Shown here one piece after another: positions 1 through 14,400 of a stretch of 64,000 bases of DNA. The position numbers were made by a program, and so were the translations under genes. The stretch is taken from contig NC_084672.1 in assembly GCF_028389875.1 (NCBI RefSeq), forward strand, positions 2,765,501 through 2,829,500, given 5' to 3'. Origin of the DNA: Rhea pennata (lineage: Eukaryota; Chordata; Aves; Rheiformes; Rheidae). Each line of letters begins with the position of its first letter. Position 1 is the first letter of the stretch. A model generated the notes under the pieces. It saw only the letters and a program-made list of their open reading frames with translations, did no database searches and had not been told where the DNA came from.

Positions 1-1783
1 GCTCCTCCAAAGTTATCAGAGGGAATGGGGGAAAACAAAAACCACATACACACTTTTTCTAAGTATTGAGAAAACCCAAAGACTATTTATTACCACTGAA
101 AACACGGGCATATAACAGGTGGAGGGGATACTGAGCAACCCTTCATTTCCTTGCATGAGTTTCTTACGATCACATGGGCAGGAGGGATAACAGACTATGC
201 AGAGTACTCTCACACCCTAAACAAAGATGTGCAGAAGGCAAGAAGAGACTTCTCAGTTCATGCTTTTGGGGGCAGGCACTCCAGCACAGAAGAAGGCCCA
301 TGCTGGAACAGATGCATCCGTCATTTTGGAGCATACTTGCTCGCTTTGAACTTGCGGACAGAAAAGTAATTGCTGCTTTCAGTTTGCTAGCGTATAATGT
401 CACAATAAAAACTGGAAAAAAACTAAGAAGAATGCTCCAAATCTTTTTAAAAATGATAAAGTGTAAGAATTTAAATTCACTTCAGTGACAGGCTAATCAC
501 ATACAACCTTGAAGTCCGCATTCAAGCTGCGCTCAACAATTTCTCTTCTCATCTCAGGAAGAAAAAAGTACTTTTTTGGTAGTGGAAATAAAAACCTGAT
601 GAAGTCTTTAACAGCAATTTGTCACAGTTGTTCAAAGCTATTACTATCAGTTTTGCAAGCTGAACAATTAGTATGAGTGAAAGCATAAAGCAGTACATTC
701 AGTTTCAGATCCACTGTCATGAGGATACAGGCTTGGGGGCTGTTTGCTAGAACGGTGACAGTAATGCTTTCCCCAAGCCTACACAACTGTCAATTTAAAG
801 AAGAAAGTAGGCAGTTCACAACATCATTTCCATGAACAACCTCAATCAGGGAACTGAACTGAAGTATTAAGAACATCAATACATTCTGCAGTTTTGAAAG
901 ACAGACTATTCTGCATGACTGCGCTAAAGCTGGGCAATAAGACAATTTTGTTTAACTTTTCCTTTAACAAAGAACAGTTCACAGAATAACATGGAAGACA
1001 AAGTAATTACAGTAGTCTCATGGCTTACAGCACAGGCATCTATTTCCAGGCTAACTGCCCAGCACAGCCTAATGAAACTCGCTGTTAAAACAACACAAAG
1101 AAATCTAAACCCACCCCATGTCCAAAGGATTCTTATTTGGAAAAAAAATGCTATTTTTGATTTACACTTCTGTTCTTGCAATAAGGTAGAAGTCTTTCAT
1201 ATAATCACTCTTAAAGGTAAGGCCATGCCCAAGATACCTGCTCATTTCTAGTATGAGCTTTAACATCTGATCACATCATCCCACTTTCAGGATGCAACAG
1301 GCATGGTAGGACATATTTTGCTGTTTAATATCATCAGAAGAGAATTCTCAGAACAAGAGGCAGACAATTTTGACTAAAATCTATTCCTTAATAAAAGAAT
1401 GCATGTAAAAAGAATGTATCAGAAAAGTATTGTTCTGCCTGAAAAGGTATGTCCTACCAGACTAAACTAATGAAAAAAAAAAATCTGTATTCTCTTTTTT
1501 TCAAAAGCCAAAAGACATATTTAAAATAAGAAAGGAAAACATGCCATATGACCAAGTTGTTTGGTGTTTCTGCTGCGGAGATTCCAACCACTGGCACAAC
1601 TTAACTCCAAAAATTCCTCATAGGCTGACCTGTTAAATTGGGAATCCTTGCCTTAAGCCTTCTTCCTCTTTTCCTTTAGCCTAACCAATACCCCAATAAA
1701 CACTTCAATCTTTCCGATTATTTTTTCCTAAATTAGAAGTGTGCCAAATAGCATGTCTGAACTGAAGAAACAGCAGCACTCAC

Positions 1784-1901
1784 CAAAGGAAGCGAAGCCA
1801 CAGACCTGAGCGGTGGTGCAAAGAGAGATTCGCGTTCTGGGTACCTCTTCCTACCAGATCTTTTTGCAACTGTTCCAGCCACCTCTTGGACTTGCAGCCG
1901 C
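1784..1901 (-). other. Candidate cryptic or alternative exon in MAP2K1 intron 1
   Basis: On the minus strand a 118-base segment is framed by a good acceptor (a tract with CTG repeats ending CCACCCAG) and a strong donor (CTTTG followed by GTGAGT at 1783-1778). It is GC- and CpG-richer than the surrounding intron and is open in at least two frames. Its length (118 = 3n+1) means that inclusion between MAP2K1 exons 1 and 2 would shift the frame. If used, it is therefore an alternative first exon, a poison exon, or part of a non-coding RNA. No protein family is recognised. Confidence 0.25.
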
Positions 1902-3788
1902 CTGGGTGGCAGCAGCAGCCGTCAGCAGGCTCAGGCACCCCTTCTGCTTTTTAGTGCTTTGCAGTTGTTTTTAGTGCTATGGCCAAGCTATACAACTGGT
2001 TTTGCTCAATTAAAAGGCCTCTGTGGGACTTGCTGTAGTGTGGGATTCAAGTTTGCTACAAACAAGTTTTGCGACCTCAAATGATGAAAAACAAGATCAC
2101 ACACTGGAAATCCAAGTTCTGAACTTCCTTTTCAAAAACGTATGCACCTCTCACCGATTTCTCTCCCAGCCACCACTACCTCCACACAATCTGCCCAAAG
2201 AATCACAAAGCAGTTAACACTTGCTTACGAACAGAAAAAGAAACTTATTTATCAAGTATTTCAAGCTTAACGCAGAAGATAAAAAGAACTTACAAAATTC
2301 TGATCATCAACCTAGCTATGTGTGCTTAGAAAAGTCCTACTTTTCCACCGTTTTTAGTCTCCGAACTCAGAGTTAAAATTCAATTTAAAAAAAGCACAAT
2401 AAACACAATAGCAATGGTAGTAATATCTTCAACTCCCCTATGCGGCAGATACACAACCTTAACAAATACAAAAAACCCACACACAGCATCTGTTTACAAG
2501 ATCTGTGACAACGTCAAGATGAGAATTCAGAAAACTTCTATGCAACAAAGCTAAACAAGGTGGACAGAAGCAGAAACTGCCAAAATCTGCAATTAACACA
2601 ACAGGGATAGGGAAACTGTCATAATATCCAGAGAGAAAATGGAAGATTTCTGCCTGTAGTGCAAATATAGGGAATGCAAAAATACAGAACACTTGCTAAT
2701 ACAGTCATTTAGTAAAGAAAGAGATATATATAAAGCCAAAGTCATAAAGATACAGACTATTCCTATAATTACAGAAATATTTATATACACATTCCCCGAC
2801 TAGATAGAATAGCTCTATAAATAGGAATGCAATGTTGCCAAAAATGCATTTTGTGATTGTTCAGTTTGCTGCATTATATCTGCTGACTCATCTTCCCACT
2901 ACACTGAAAAAAGTTCAGAAAAACTACTTCAGAAGTCTTTCAGAAGAACAACGCTGAGTTCTAAAAAACACTGAAAGAAGGAAGAACTGCCAGGAAGCTG
3001 CAAAGATTTGCTCTAAAAACCCATGAACAGATTTAAAAATGACACTTGTTTATTAGAAGAATCACATAAAGGTGGTACTGCTGTAACATTCCTGCTTCTA
3101 GCTCTCAGACTGCAATCTAAAATAATCTGCTTTGACTCACAGTTGTTTGACACATGTCGCCCAGTCACGGACACAGCCGAATGCCTCCTCCTGCCAGAGC
3201 ACCTGTGAGTCAAAGGAACCCAGGCCAAAACCCACATATTTGGCCATCAAGACATGGAAGTTGGGCTGGAATTTGCTCTTCTTGTTTAGACATGACTCGG
3301 GATAACAATGACTTCTCATTTTAAGAGACAAGAGATGTTTGCAAAGAGACACTGAGCAATGAATTAGTCTTTCCTTCAAAACAGTTGTTTAACTTCTGCA
3401 GGCAATAACTGCAGAAAGGCTTGCACACATGTTCCAAAATACATGCAAGATTTTGTCCCAAGTTAACACTAATGAACATACTGTGAATTCGAAATCATTC
3501 GATTGCTAATTTCTAGCCACACATCAGTAGAGAGTCTTTAGAAAAAAATTCTCCCACTGCTTTCTTTCAAATAAAGAAAGTCCTCTGAAAGAAAGAGGCC
3601 TTTCCCCAAAATTCAGCAAGCTAGAACCTGTTATTGCCAATCTGTTAATCTTACAAAAGCCAGCAACCCCCAGGGCTGTAACAGTAGAGCAAATGTACCT
3701 TCAAGAAAATGTAAAAAGGGTAACATGGAGTAGGGCAGAAGGGAAGTTTTTTTACTGAAAAATGTAGAACTTAATATTTTAAAGGGAA

Positions 3789-3808
3789 CATCTAGGTAAA
3801 CCTAGATG
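3789..3808. repeat. Inverted repeat, 9-bp arms
   Basis: CATCTAGGT, AA, then ACCTAGATG in MAP2K1 intron 1. Confidence 0.95.
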
Positions 3809-5695
3809 AGGACAAAATTCCTCTTTCATTTAAGAAGGTTTATCCTGTGTACACTGACACATTTAATCAATATGCCCTCAAATATCTAGCTGATGTACTT
3901 CCAGACCTGTGCTATCAAAATCCCCATCTTTAAAACAAAAAAAGTCAGTGCTCAAGCAGAGACCCTTTGCCCAGATTACTCAAAGGCTAATAATATGTCC
4001 TATCATAATAAGAGTAGCAGCATTGCAATTATGGTGAACAAATAACTGGCATATATATTGGGTTTATGTAGCCTCTTTCAATCTTAATCTCTTTTAAAAT
4101 ATTTTTTTTTAAAAAAAAGAAAACCCCAAAGCAACAATCTTCTTTAGATATGAGACCTTACATTGTCACCTGGTAGTCAATTTGCTCCCCTTGAGACACG
4201 GATCTGAAATTATTCAATTAAAAGATGTGCTACTCCAAAATTGTAATTACTGACTTTCAGCATATCTCAACAGTATCTCTCAGGCCCTGGGCACACAGTC
4301 TCTTTAATCTCGCAAAAAGCAGGGCTGTTTCCAAAAGAGATGGTGCTGCCTCATCCTGCTCCCAGTTATTCATTCCCAAGTAGCCCCATTCAGAGACAGA
4401 TGCATTTAAAAATTAACTTAAAATTGTGCAAGTTTTTGGCTGGACTGTTTCCCCGATTAAGTTTACCAGATGGCTACATCAGTGCTGGTGTAAGCACAAG
4501 AGAAGATACTGCATAGCCCCTCCGAGAGCTAATCTGTACTTCTTTGGTGGTTTAGTCTGCAGTCAGGTCAGCACGCTAATATGACTCACTGCAGAAGTGG
4601 GTACAAAAAAAGGGAAGCACAGGAGCACATGGCCAACGCAAGCAGAGGCCAGGAGTTCTCCAGGGGGAGCAGGACCTTGCACGTGTTTAATTGTGAAATC
4701 ACATCTTCAGAATTCTATCTGCAGAATTGGTGTTGTTAATGATAGAAAATTAAAGACAGCTAGATACATATTAACAGCCTTCACTTTGCATTGCAATGAG
4801 ATAAAATGTAAGCAACAAGACTCTAACTCTCCTAAATTGATTTGAACAAGAACATCATCATAAAAATTAAAAGATAATTTTCATTATTCTTATCATGCTT
4901 AAATATAAGCTTAAATGCATAATGAGACTTGTTATTTATTAGTACCTCAGTATTTAGTGTCTTAAAGTCTGTCTAACATTCATACTGAGCAGACAGCTTT
5001 TAGTTTACAATTGAGAACAAACAGCATAGGTCAATTTGCTACTTGCATTAATTTCTGTGTTAGTTGTGTACACTTACTTATTTTCTTTTAGCACATGCAT
5101 CCAGATACAATATAAAAAGTTAAAGTTATAATAAAATAATAGAAAGTAAGAGTCTGCATAACAGATCATTTGTGTTCTATTAGAAATATTATTTTAATAA
5201 CAATAAAAAAGCTAAAATCAATGAAAGAACATCAGATCTGTGCAGATTTAAGAATGCTATGAAGTGAGAATCTTTTAATCTAAAATTGAAGGATTTAGTG
5301 AATAATAAAGGCTCACAGTTTTCTTGGAATTATCTGGCATTTATGATGCCTAGCCTAAAATACATTCCCTCATAGCATGTGTATTTGTAAGTCTGGTTAA
5401 TCTTTCATTAGCAGGAGAAGGAGAAAGTGGGGAGGGGGAAGTTCTGATTTTTTTTTTTTTCCTTAAAAGAGAAGTATTCACAGATTTGCAGTACTTCCAC
5501 GTACACATTCTTTGCAACTACTATCCGGTCAGCTCTGTCATAAAACTCCAGAATCTAATCTTCCAGAACACTACATATACAGAGTTCCTTTGAAGTCAAA
5601 GGAGTTCCATGCAGGGGCTGCCTATAATCAGAGATTTTTGTTATATAAACCAAAAAAATACACCCCCCTCATCCCCCCAAAAAACCCAAACAAAC

Positions 5696-5723
5696 AAAAA
5701 AAAAAAAAAAAAAAAAAAAAAAA
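5696..5723 (+). repeat. A28 homopolymer
   Basis: A run of 28 adenines preceded by C- and A-rich low-complexity sequence in MAP2K1 intron 1. It could be the tail of an old retroposed copy, but no recognisable body precedes it. Confidence 0.8.
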
Positions 5724-8700
5724 CAAGAGAAGTGACCCCATAAATATTAATGGAAATAACTTGGTGAAAGCCTTTCTCCTACTTTGTCTCAACTGACATC
5801 TGAAAAGACTGACCAAAAAATTACTCTGTGGAGGACAATTCTTCTTGGAACAAAGTCTGCCAGGAAACAGCCCATTGATTCTGCTGCTGTCCTCAGGCCA
5901 CTCCATTTTGCAATGCAAACCTAAAGACTACTAAAAAACAAGTGATAGGAGAGAATCTGCCTTTCTACTCATACAAAGCCCAAAGTTTAAGTTTCCTTGA
6001 GGAAGATGCTGAAAAAAGGAAAATTGAGAGATGCATAGCAAATAAGCAACTATTTCTTTTGCAAATTGTACTGCAAACTGAATTTACAACCAGTTCTGTA
6101 TAATTTCCCAAATTCTTCTTTGACTATCAAATACAGGTAATTCTGCTCAGCAGTCATGCCAGCTATCCAGTTCCTTCCTCAATAACAGTTAAACAGAACA
6201 AACAGCAGGAAATATCAAGAAAAGCTGATGTATGTTAAGGATTGTAGTATTAATTTATGGTTGGATTTTGTTAATTTCTAATCAATTGTTCTTTGATTTG
6301 AATGGTCTTAAGGACTAGATGTACTATGGTTAAGAAAAGGGGGTGGTGGGGAAATTCATCATGGATGTAAGCACCATCAATGACAGCACTATCCCCAATA
6401 AGCTGTTTTGCTCACAGTTGTCTTTGCACTTTCTTCCAGACCATTTCCTTTGAAGGAACATAGTTCAGAAGGAGGTAAAAGTTTATAGAGAGTATCTTCT
6501 CAAATCCTTCTCAAAGATCTGCTTCTTTATAATATATATTAAAGGAAGATAATTTTATTTTCTACTCACATCTTATATATTTTACTCCATGTTTGACTTT
6601 TCTTTTACATTTTTATCTAATAAACACCAAATTGGAAAAGCGTTCTTTCAGACCATTATTAGTCTTGCTCACCATGAATCTTTCCTATTGTGCTCACCCT
6701 AACTTGTATTATACCATGCTACGTCATGTCTTAAGTTTGCCTGGTGTTATGTTCCTAGAACAGAGATCATCTCTTAGACTTGATCTGGGAGATACTAGGT
6801 ATAATTTGACAGTTGGTAATAAAACACTTATACAATTTGTACAGTTTGGAGTTCTTTAGATTGAAATCTTAAGTTATCTTTCTATCCCAAACACTTCTTC
6901 AATGTTTATATAATGTTAAAGAAAGTCAGTGATAAAGTTTCATAGCAGTTATGCTAATAAGCAGAATTTATAATTCAGTATAATAATACTGAAATACAAC
7001 CAACAAACAGGCAACACAAATAGAAGGGACACGTCTGTAAGCTTTAAGCAGTGATAAACATTAAAACACACTTAAAATAGAGCACTAATCTCTTAGTTTA
7101 TGTTTTCATTGGAAACAAAAATTACATAAGATATATACACCTCAAAATAAAATCCTAGTTGAGATAAAACAGTAGAGGCTCTATTTCAGCATGGTTTGTA
7201 GGTAACACCTCATCTGCAGTTTACTAGACTTACAACAAGCTAAAAATGAGTTGTGCCTTGTCTTCATTGGCATTTTATATCAAAATGGCTAGCCCATTAT
7301 AAAGTATAAGCCTTCTTTCTACTTACTTTCTTGGGTAAAGACAAAACTAAGAAATAACATAAAATAACTTTCTTTTCAGGTGAACAAGTAATTTACTATA
7401 ATACAGAAAGTAGTATTATCTTCAGATTTACTCTTGCTTCTTTGAAGAGCTGCTACTTAGTGCACTCAGTCTAGCTTGTATTTAGAAAAAAAATTACTAG
7501 CTGAGTAACAACTGTCAGATATTCAACACTACAGATGACAGACATAGAATTTTGAGGAAGTTCAGAGTTTGTTCATGTTTCTTTTATCCAGGAAGACAAT
7601 GAACTACCCCGGTATGTCCAATCAGAAGAGAAGAAACACTGCTTCCACTCAATCTTATTTCTGCTGTTTTCTGTGTGCTTTCTTGGCAGAATCATCGCAT
7701 AGGTACACCTATGCAGCTCCAGCAGTACTGGAAAGAAATTAAACCTCCACCTGGCTAATTTTATCTTTGTTTAATCTTGACGAACTAAAGCAACAAGGAG
7801 CTAACAAACAGCAGCACACATTCAAGTCTGCCTGTGCAACTAATTCTCAGGAGGAAATGTCAAAAACAGATGAAGTTCACAGCAAAGAATGATCTTGTAT
7901 TAAATTGCTTCTAATGTCCAACATAGTAGCAAGAGACTTCAAGGGCCCCAAAGAGACTCAAAACAGCCTGCATGAATGGTTAAAATAATCACTACAAATA
8001 ACAAGCTACAAATAACAGACTGCTATCAGAGAAAAACATTCAGAAATTTTGATCAAAATATTCACTATATGCATATTTGTATCGCAAGTACCCTAATTCA
8101 CCTTTGCTCTGCCCTACCAGGGTGGTAGAAAGAATAATGTAAGGGAGGATCAGGCCTCCAACATATACTTTTAAAAACTGTACACCTCATATAGTACGCT
8201 TTTTCTGACTCTAGTCAAAATGTTCCCAATATCAAATATCACGGAAGACAGAATAAGACAAGAATAGAAAGCAAGACATCCTGGATAATCTGGTTCCTTC
8301 TTTAATTTCCTTCCTTTCTCCTTCCTCTCTGCCTGGAAGTCACAGGCAATGTATCATATGTCCCCATTCACAGAAGTATCAAGCTTCATTACTTAAAACT
8401 AGCAATGGTACTTGCTTCCCAAAAAATCCCTTCAAAATACTTTACGGAACCTTCCAATCCCAATAGCTAGAAAGTTTCTGCTTTCCAGCACAAAATCACT
8501 GACAGCCCTTTGATTTCATGTCAACATTGCCTTTGTACCCAAACAATTCTTTTCATTCTATAATGTTCAGGTCCCTTAATTCACTTACAAGCATCAGTCA
8601 TATCACCTCTCACACAATCTTCATTTTTACTTAGCTAAATAATTTGAGCTCTTTTCATTCCTTCTCTTGAAAGGTTTTCTTTCCCAGAAAAAAAATACAG

Positions 8701-9559
8701 GAAAGTAGTCAAGATAATTTGCAAAGTGACAGGTTTGTATACGGTGAAAGCAAACAAGTAACTGGAGACCCACATAGCCAAAATTCCATCAAACTAGGAA
8801 CTAAGCTTTAAATAATAATAATGCTGTAGTCTACAGATGCCTAGTACATTTCAAGCACTTGAAAATGTATACACATATAAAAATAGACATATGCCTCTAA
8901 CACTGATTTCAAGTACTGACCAACAGGAAGCCCAGAGTAGGAGAGCAAAGGAAAAAAATGAGGAGAGAAGCAAGCTTATAGATGAAGGCAGGCAGCCACT
9001 GTTTTCAATTTCATTCCGAGACCATTTCCAAATTCTCACTCAACTATTCTTTGTGATTTATAATAAGGATTTAATATTTGCGGGATGAAAAGTTATTTTC
9101 ATAATTAATTCTGGTTATTTATGGGGAAACAAGCTGCTGGATTTGCTTTTTCATTAAGCTATATTAAAAAAAAGTACCTAAGCCTGTCAAAAACCAGGTA
9201 TGAAGCCTAATATTTGATAAAGAGCAAAAGTCTAGAAGATACATGTCATATAAATTAACATGCAAAGAAGAAAATGAAGATAGTTATCTGGTATAAATAA
9301 GATTTAGTAATCCTATGAGACTCCATAAGTTTCAAAAAAATAAGCAAGTATCAAACATGTATAAGATTTAAAATTAGTGACATTTCTTGAATAGAGAAAT
9401 ACTGAAGAAATACTATACTTAACATATTGGATAGTTAGTGATTAATTTTAGGTACCAGAATAAGCAAGGGATAGGTATAATAGATTTATTCTATACCATT
9501 AAGCTAATAATATGCACTAGGGATCTGTGAAAACTAAATCAAGGAATTTGCAACTACCA

Positions 9560-9672
9560 TGAAGAAAGTCAACTGGAACATGCTATATAGGCAAATACAA
9601 AAGTAACATTTTTTGCACTGAAGAAAGTCAACTGGAAAGTGCTATATAAGCAAATATAAAAGTAACATTTTT
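9560..9672. repeat. 59-bp tandem duplication
   Basis: Two adjacent copies, 9560-9618 and 9619-about 9672, begin TGAAGAAAGTCAACTGGAA and continue through GCTATATA and AGTAACATTTTTT. They differ at a handful of positions. The sequence lies within MAP2K1 intron 1 and no function is apparent. Confidence 0.85.
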
Positions 9673-10689
9673 TTCCCTATCATCTAGAAGAAAGGCCACA
9701 TAATATTTAGATCAGAATCCTTAGATACAATCAACAACCCCTGCCTAAAGATAATTTTTTAAAGAGTTCACCTTCCATTTAATCATCAAAATAGTTAGCT
9801 AGAAATGTCACAGCTGGAGCTGCTAGATACTAAATATTTTCAGAGATATTATGTTGAAGTGGTTAAATGAGAATTGAGCTTATCTGAAAAATCTGACAGC
9901 AACGATTAGCATGGATCACTAAAGTCTGAGACTTACGTATCTCAGCACAGCTCTGTTCACGACAGTGATACACAAGCATCTCAGAGCTCAGCTGATGTAT
10001 CAAAGAAGGAAGATGAGAGACCTGACCATGCTGGACAGGAATCTCCTAGTACACATTTGTTTTTCCAGCCTCAGTTCATAGTGCTAGTCCACCACCTCAA
10101 TCTACAAATTAAGTACGAAACACAGACCTGTTAACCTCTAGCAAGCTTTTTTTAATACTTCATTACCCTACTGTGCTGACAGTCTGACTTGTAAAATTCA
10201 ACCCGCTTTGCTCACCCAGATCAACGTACCCAACATGAAGCTCAATAAGAAGCTTACTTCATGCATAATGTATAACAATTTAGTATTCAGGGTTCCCACC
10301 CCCAGTATACCAATGATTAGCTCAGATCTATCTTCCTAACATTCATTAAGCACAACGTTTTTATTATATGCTCAAAAGCTTCGACAAACATATTATTTGA
10401 ATTACCTAGCATTACAGGTTAGTTCCTGAAAAACTAAGTTTACTAACATTAGTGTTATTTTGGTTTAAAGCAGAAGACTTTTTATACAAGAAGACCTTTT
10501 ACACAACTTAAGTGATAGTCAGTGTAACTTCTCCCCCCCAAACACACATATTTACTAAATGCACGCTCGGAAGGCTAAAATTTGCCATTTCCTAAATAAC
10601 ATAATCTAAAAATCTCCATTTAATGGATACCATTAATTTGGACATCACACTCTTATTTTACATATGTTTTCCTATACCCAATTCCCCAC

Positions 10690-11430
<741 letters not shown>

Positions 11431-14400
11431 CTCCTCTAAATTCACATTTTATTTTTACTTCGGACGCTTGCGGCAATGGGCTCTGCACCTGGGCGCGCTC
11501 GGCGCCCGCGTGTTCCCCGGTTATTACATTCCCGGACTTTTTATGGAAGTCTTCTTTCGGGAATGCTCACAGCGATTAATTAAAGTCAGCTGTTCCCCAC
11601 CGGCGACATCATTTGCTCTGTAGGCAAAGCCACATGGCCAAAGCAGTGTTTTGTGGAGCAGTTCGTTTAGCTCCCTCGCGTGCACCCGTATTTGGAAACG
11701 GCCGCATTTATAATTAAAACGTAAACCTCGGTGGGGGTAATAATTTTTCCCATGGTAAACGGCTGAAGTAAAAATGAAAACTGAGGATTATAGCTGGAAT
11801 ATACTTGATTATAAATAGTAAAATGAGTCTGAAAATGAAATGCAAAAACTTTGTTACAACACTGCTTTCACTACTAAGAATTAACAGATTCAGGTATCAT
11901 TTGAATGATGAGCTGATCAATCCCTGCTTGAAGGGAGCATCAACCATGTTAGGCAATTACAACATCTTAAGCTCAAATGTATTTTACATATTCGTTGATG
12001 ATGGCTTTAAGCATATTCCTATGAAGTTTTAACTTCTCTCACTATTTGATCTGAGATTCTCTGGTGCTTTGTAATTACATTGTTTTAGTGAAACTAAAGA
12101 TACAACCAAGAACATGCTATTTTTAAGTAGCTCCCTATCATGTATTTGTATAGAAAAATAAAAACGTAGGGTTAAGAAAGTACAATTCTATAAAAAAAAA
12201 TAAAAACCCCTCAATGCTGTATACTGGGATTCTATTTTATGAACCCACTGCTTCCTTTGATAATTTTAAGGTTAAACATAGAATCTTGAACTCATAAAAA
12301 GCAGGGCAGTGACCCCCCTCCATGTAAAGAACAGTACATGTTATATTTGAGTTATTCCAAGAAAAAACACGCAAACAAAACTGTACAGGTAAAATTGCAG
12401 AGAACTAAAGCCACCCTTCTGCTGAAAAAGAGCCTTAATATGGGTATTTAAGGGAGTTAACGCTGCCTTACTTTAATGTTGACTTGGTTTAATTTTCCTG
12501 AGAGTTTCCACACGGAATGACTTAGTTCTTGGATTCCAGGTGGGAAGTAAGCTAATTTTTTATTACCAAATACATCCCCTCCTATATGTCCTAGAGGTCA
12601 GGACACCTAAATTAGGAGAAACAACCAGACAACAACTCTTTCCCCATCCCAAAGGTTCCAGATGAAGAATAAGTTAAGGATGAGTTTAAGAGACTTTATA
12701 CCTCATACATCTTTTGCTCTTCCATGTCAATGAGCACTAGAGACTGTATTTTGTAACTGTCCTGTGATACTAATCCAGCATGAGTACAATTAAAAAAAAA
12801 ATAGTTTTTATCTGAATCTATTCTACAACACAGTTAACGCTCAGCTGTAAGAACTTTAATGCTGGAACAATGTTTCTGATAGGAACACATGCAAGGATGC
12901 CTGGGGTTATTACAGTAACTTGTAAAGTATAAGTATCAAGTCTCCCTATGCAAAAAAACTTTTTTTTTTTGTCTTTTTTTTTTTTTTTTTTTGACTGCAG
13001 AAGACATTGAGTTGCAGGTGAGGTTGTTTTTCTCTGTACCCAGCTGTGGGTGGAGAAAAACATGGACTCCTTTATCTGACACTGAACTACTTTGCAGAAA
13101 ACATGCAAATATCAAACAGATATTGAATGCACAATTATGAAAATTCCTTGTATAACTGTAGCACTATATTGCTGTTGTTCACACGAGTTATTCAACTCTA
13201 GTTACCCTAATACATTGTAAGTATGGCCTCTTTCTCTGAGCAGATTATTGCAGGAAAGATTTTATTTTCTTTTAAAGGTTTCAATTGAACAAAGAAGAAT
13301 TTTCGCCATAGGTTTTGAATCATTTTTTTTTCTTTTAGCATTGTTTGTTTTTCCTCTGTCAGAATAGACTATATACTGAAAGCCTACATAAACAGGAATG
13401 ACAGAACATGTCTACAGAAAACAGAGGTTTCAGTATGCAGATTTTTTGAAATACAGCAAGAAAGAAATGTGGATCACATAATTCACTTCAGCTGATAGTA
13501 AAACTGCAGAATAAATTCCATAACAGATCTTATTAAGTACTCCGGATGAAGAACTGCTCTGAATTCTATGTTTCAATTTTCTGTGATTTGCAAACATCAA
13601 ATAAAAATAATTATATTTTTAGTCAAAGTAGACATTAATGCTCTTATAGAAAATGAAATTTATCTTGAAAAAACTACCCTATATATTATGCAGAATGCGC
13701 TATTATTCCTAACATCTCACCCATTTCTAAAGTAAAAAAAAAGATTGAATTATTTAATTTTCATAGCGCTACCCTTCCTACACACATTCCCCCCTCCATT
13801 AAATGACAAGTAACATTAAGAGATAGCTCCCTCCTGTGGTGTACGTTATACCTGCATTGCAAGCAACACTGCAGTCTGAATTCATTCACCTGCTCTGGAG
13901 TCCTTTTAACCTACAGCAAGAAAACAAAGGTATTTTGAATTGACTTAATATAGAAATATAATCATATGTGTATGGATTGATGTCAGCTCAGGAACCATTT
14001 CAATGTAATTGCTGCTACCATCACCTAGTTTGTCAGGCACTATCCTTAGGGAAACCAAGTCTTAGAAAAAAGAGTTGGATGATCTCCGGGCACTGTTCAA
14101 TGTGTTGTGAGATACCTTGGAGTTTTTTGTTTGTTTGTAAAAATGGAGGTCATAATGATCTATACAGACATACTATTATTTCCTAAATGATCTATCTTCT
14201 TTTGTGTGATTATACAGTATATTTGACACGTTTCAAGAATGTTATAGGTTGGTTGGAATTAATAGATTTAACTTCAGGATATTTGCAACTGAAAATTAAG
14301 CATGTTTCCTCACCCAAAAGAAAGCAAATGTAAAGCTTTGCAGAATTTCGTTTGCACAAATATGACTGAATATGGCTCACATAGGAAAAAAAAAAAGAAA

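Noticed and set aside
151-488. Short open frames at the left edge (72-104 codons)
   Set aside because: Overlapping frames on both strands with no similarity to a known family, inside MAP2K1 intron 1.
5600-5723. A28 run as a processed pseudogene tail
   Set aside because: No gene-like body or target-site duplication could be identified next to it.
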